Below are positions 63,415 to 64,000 of a stretch of 64,000 nucleotides of DNA, piece by piece. The translations under genes and the position numbers were made by a program. Origin of the DNA: Calothrix sp. PCC 7716 (lineage in GTDB: Bacteria > Cyanobacteriota > Cyanobacteriia > Cyanobacteriales > Nostocaceae). Each line of letters starts with the position of its first letter. Positions within the stretch are counted from its first letter, which is position 1. The notes below the pieces were generated by a model. That model was not told the origin of the DNA, searched no databases, and saw only the letters and a list, made by a program, of their open reading frames with translations. The DNA lies in assembly GCF_019977735.1 (NCBI RefSeq), contig NZ_AP025018.1:6514580-6578579 (forward strand), written 5' to 3'.

Positions 63415-64000
63415 ATGTATTTGAATGATATTCTCAATATGGCGCCTACTCAACCTGAACAAACAGATGTTACTAAACCAAGGGCTAAAGAAATTAGTGA
63501 TGCAATCGCTTGTGTATTCTGTTTCAACACGGTTGATGCAAATCTTGTTCAAGGATTAATTGCCAATGAGATAAGTAGAGCTTCATCCACAACTGGCGCC
63601 GTACATGGAAGCTGCCAAGCAGTTATTACCTCTTCCGGTTAAAGATGAACTCTTAAGTGCTACTAGTGCCAGAAGGCAGAAGTAAGAAGGCAGAGGGCAG
63701 AAGGGAAGAAACCTTATTTTATAAGCTTTTTAAGCTTTTTAAACTGGATAGTTATTTTCGCCACGCTGCACTAGTGTTGCCAAGCTGTATATCAAACGTA
63801 CTGGAAAGCAGTTGAGTAAGAATAACACCGACCAAGGCAATGCGATGAAAGTGAATCAGATGCTTACCAGTTTGGGATTGCAGTTTAAAAATCCTAGTCC
63901 AACAGCCAAAAAGGATGGTCAGCCTTCTTATTTGCCTACTGAGAAGGGCAAACAGTATGGACAAGTTATCCTTCAAGAGGCAACTGGTAACAATAAAACC
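63415..64000 (+). pseudogene. KilA-C-like (antirepressor-type) protein, frameshifted and interrupted, 3' end beyond window
   Basis: ATG 63415 opens a frame that reads SDAIACVFCFNTVDANLVQG and IANEISR, but from about 63572 the sense continues in another frame as ELHPQLAPYMEAAKQLLPLP and DELLSATS. A 118-bp insertion (63669-63786) follows; beyond it the frame reads VAKLYIKRTGKQLSKNN, then MLTSLGLQFKN and SYLPTEKGKQYGQV, the KilA-C-type end of phage and plasmid antirepressors. A frameshift and an insertion make it a pseudogene. The window ends before its stop. Confidence 0.75.
63669..63786. mobile_element. 118-bp insertion flanked by 7-bp duplication (miniature element)
   Basis: ACTAGTG occurs at 63662-63668 and again at 63780-63786. 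Removing 63669-63786 restores an open frame (SATSVAKLYIKR) matching the KilA-C-like gene. The insert starts with an AGAAGGCAGA-type minisatellite and ends with ...CACGCTGC. I see no long terminal inverted repeats, so the class is unclear. Confidence 0.7.

Noticed and set aside
1-64000. tRNA or rRNA genes
   Set aside because: I saw no tRNA arm pattern or conserved rRNA string in reading; a tRNA search program would settle this.

Overview
The window looks like part of a large plasmid, or a plasmid-like genomic island, of a filamentous (probably heterocyst-forming, Nostocales) cyanobacterium. The evidence is AT-rich DNA, many pentapeptide-repeat, CHAT, NB-ARC/TPR and LRR-EAD proteins of cyanobacterial type, a primase/helicase-type replication protein, a KfrA-like protein, small HTH and RHH regulators, an integrase remnant, and no housekeeping genes, rRNA or tRNA. 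The palindrome GGCGCC occurs in genes and spacers at roughly one per 200-300 bp (estimate by eye), far above expectation for this base composition. I saw no copy of the usual cyanobacterial palindrome HIP1 (GCGATCGC). Secondary GCGCGC sites are also frequent.

Layout. 1-1448: 5' part of a replication primase/helicase gene that runs off the left edge. 1449-7272: long non-coding tracts, conserved hypotheticals and an EndoU (XendoU) ribonuclease. 7273-14809: a leftward set of pentapeptide/membrane proteins, one carrying a CHAT protease, plus a plasmid-type protein. 14835-21066: two small HTH regulators, two pentapeptide proteins, an integrase remnant and an LRR-EAD1 protein. 21095-26791: leftward small genes with Cys-rich mini-domains, a GIY-YIG-like protein and coiled-coil membrane proteins, headed by a divergent RHH regulator. 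26792-28090: non-coding block A, rich in GTACC(T)/AGGTAC. 28091-30625: signal-peptide protein, exported glutathione transferase, IMS-domain membrane protein. 30688-42359: the conflict-system core, with two NB-ARC/TPR proteins, each directly preceded by a small partner that ends in a Q/N/G motif similar to the N-terminus of the NB-ARC protein. It also holds an HTH-(TRADD-N-like)-pentapeptide protein divergent from a two-helix TRADD-associated membrane protein. 42360-49085: a methyltransferase, small genes, repeat-rich spacers, a 94-bp hairpin, an orphan TPR protein and block B, a diverged copy of block A. 49086-53988: an operon from a KfrA-like protein through a membrane ATPase and a YdjM-type membrane protein to an HlyD-like adaptor and a secreted helical protein. 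54011-58966: small genes separated by a repeated inverted element, a C5 DNA methyltransferase and a 6-repeat CRISPR array without cas genes. 58967-64000: HEAT-like proteins, a four-fold zinc-ribbon repeat protein, and a KilA-C-like gene broken by a frameshift and a 118-bp insertion flanked by a 7-bp duplication.

How it fits together. The plasmid seems to combine replication and maintenance functions (primase, KfrA-like protein, blocks A and B, RHH and HTH regulators) with a dense set of presumed immunity or cell-death modules: NLR-like proteins with motif-matched partners, CHAT protease, LRR-EAD1, TRADD-N-like protein with its membrane protein, EndoU and CRISPR. Partial gene copies and shared promoters, N-termini and C-termini show that these modules are being duplicated and shuffled locally. 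The strongest candidates for an undescribed system are the HTH/amyloid-motif partner with its 1292-residue NB-ARC-TPR protein (34964-39319), and the paired non-coding blocks A and B. All functions are inferred from sequence alone.
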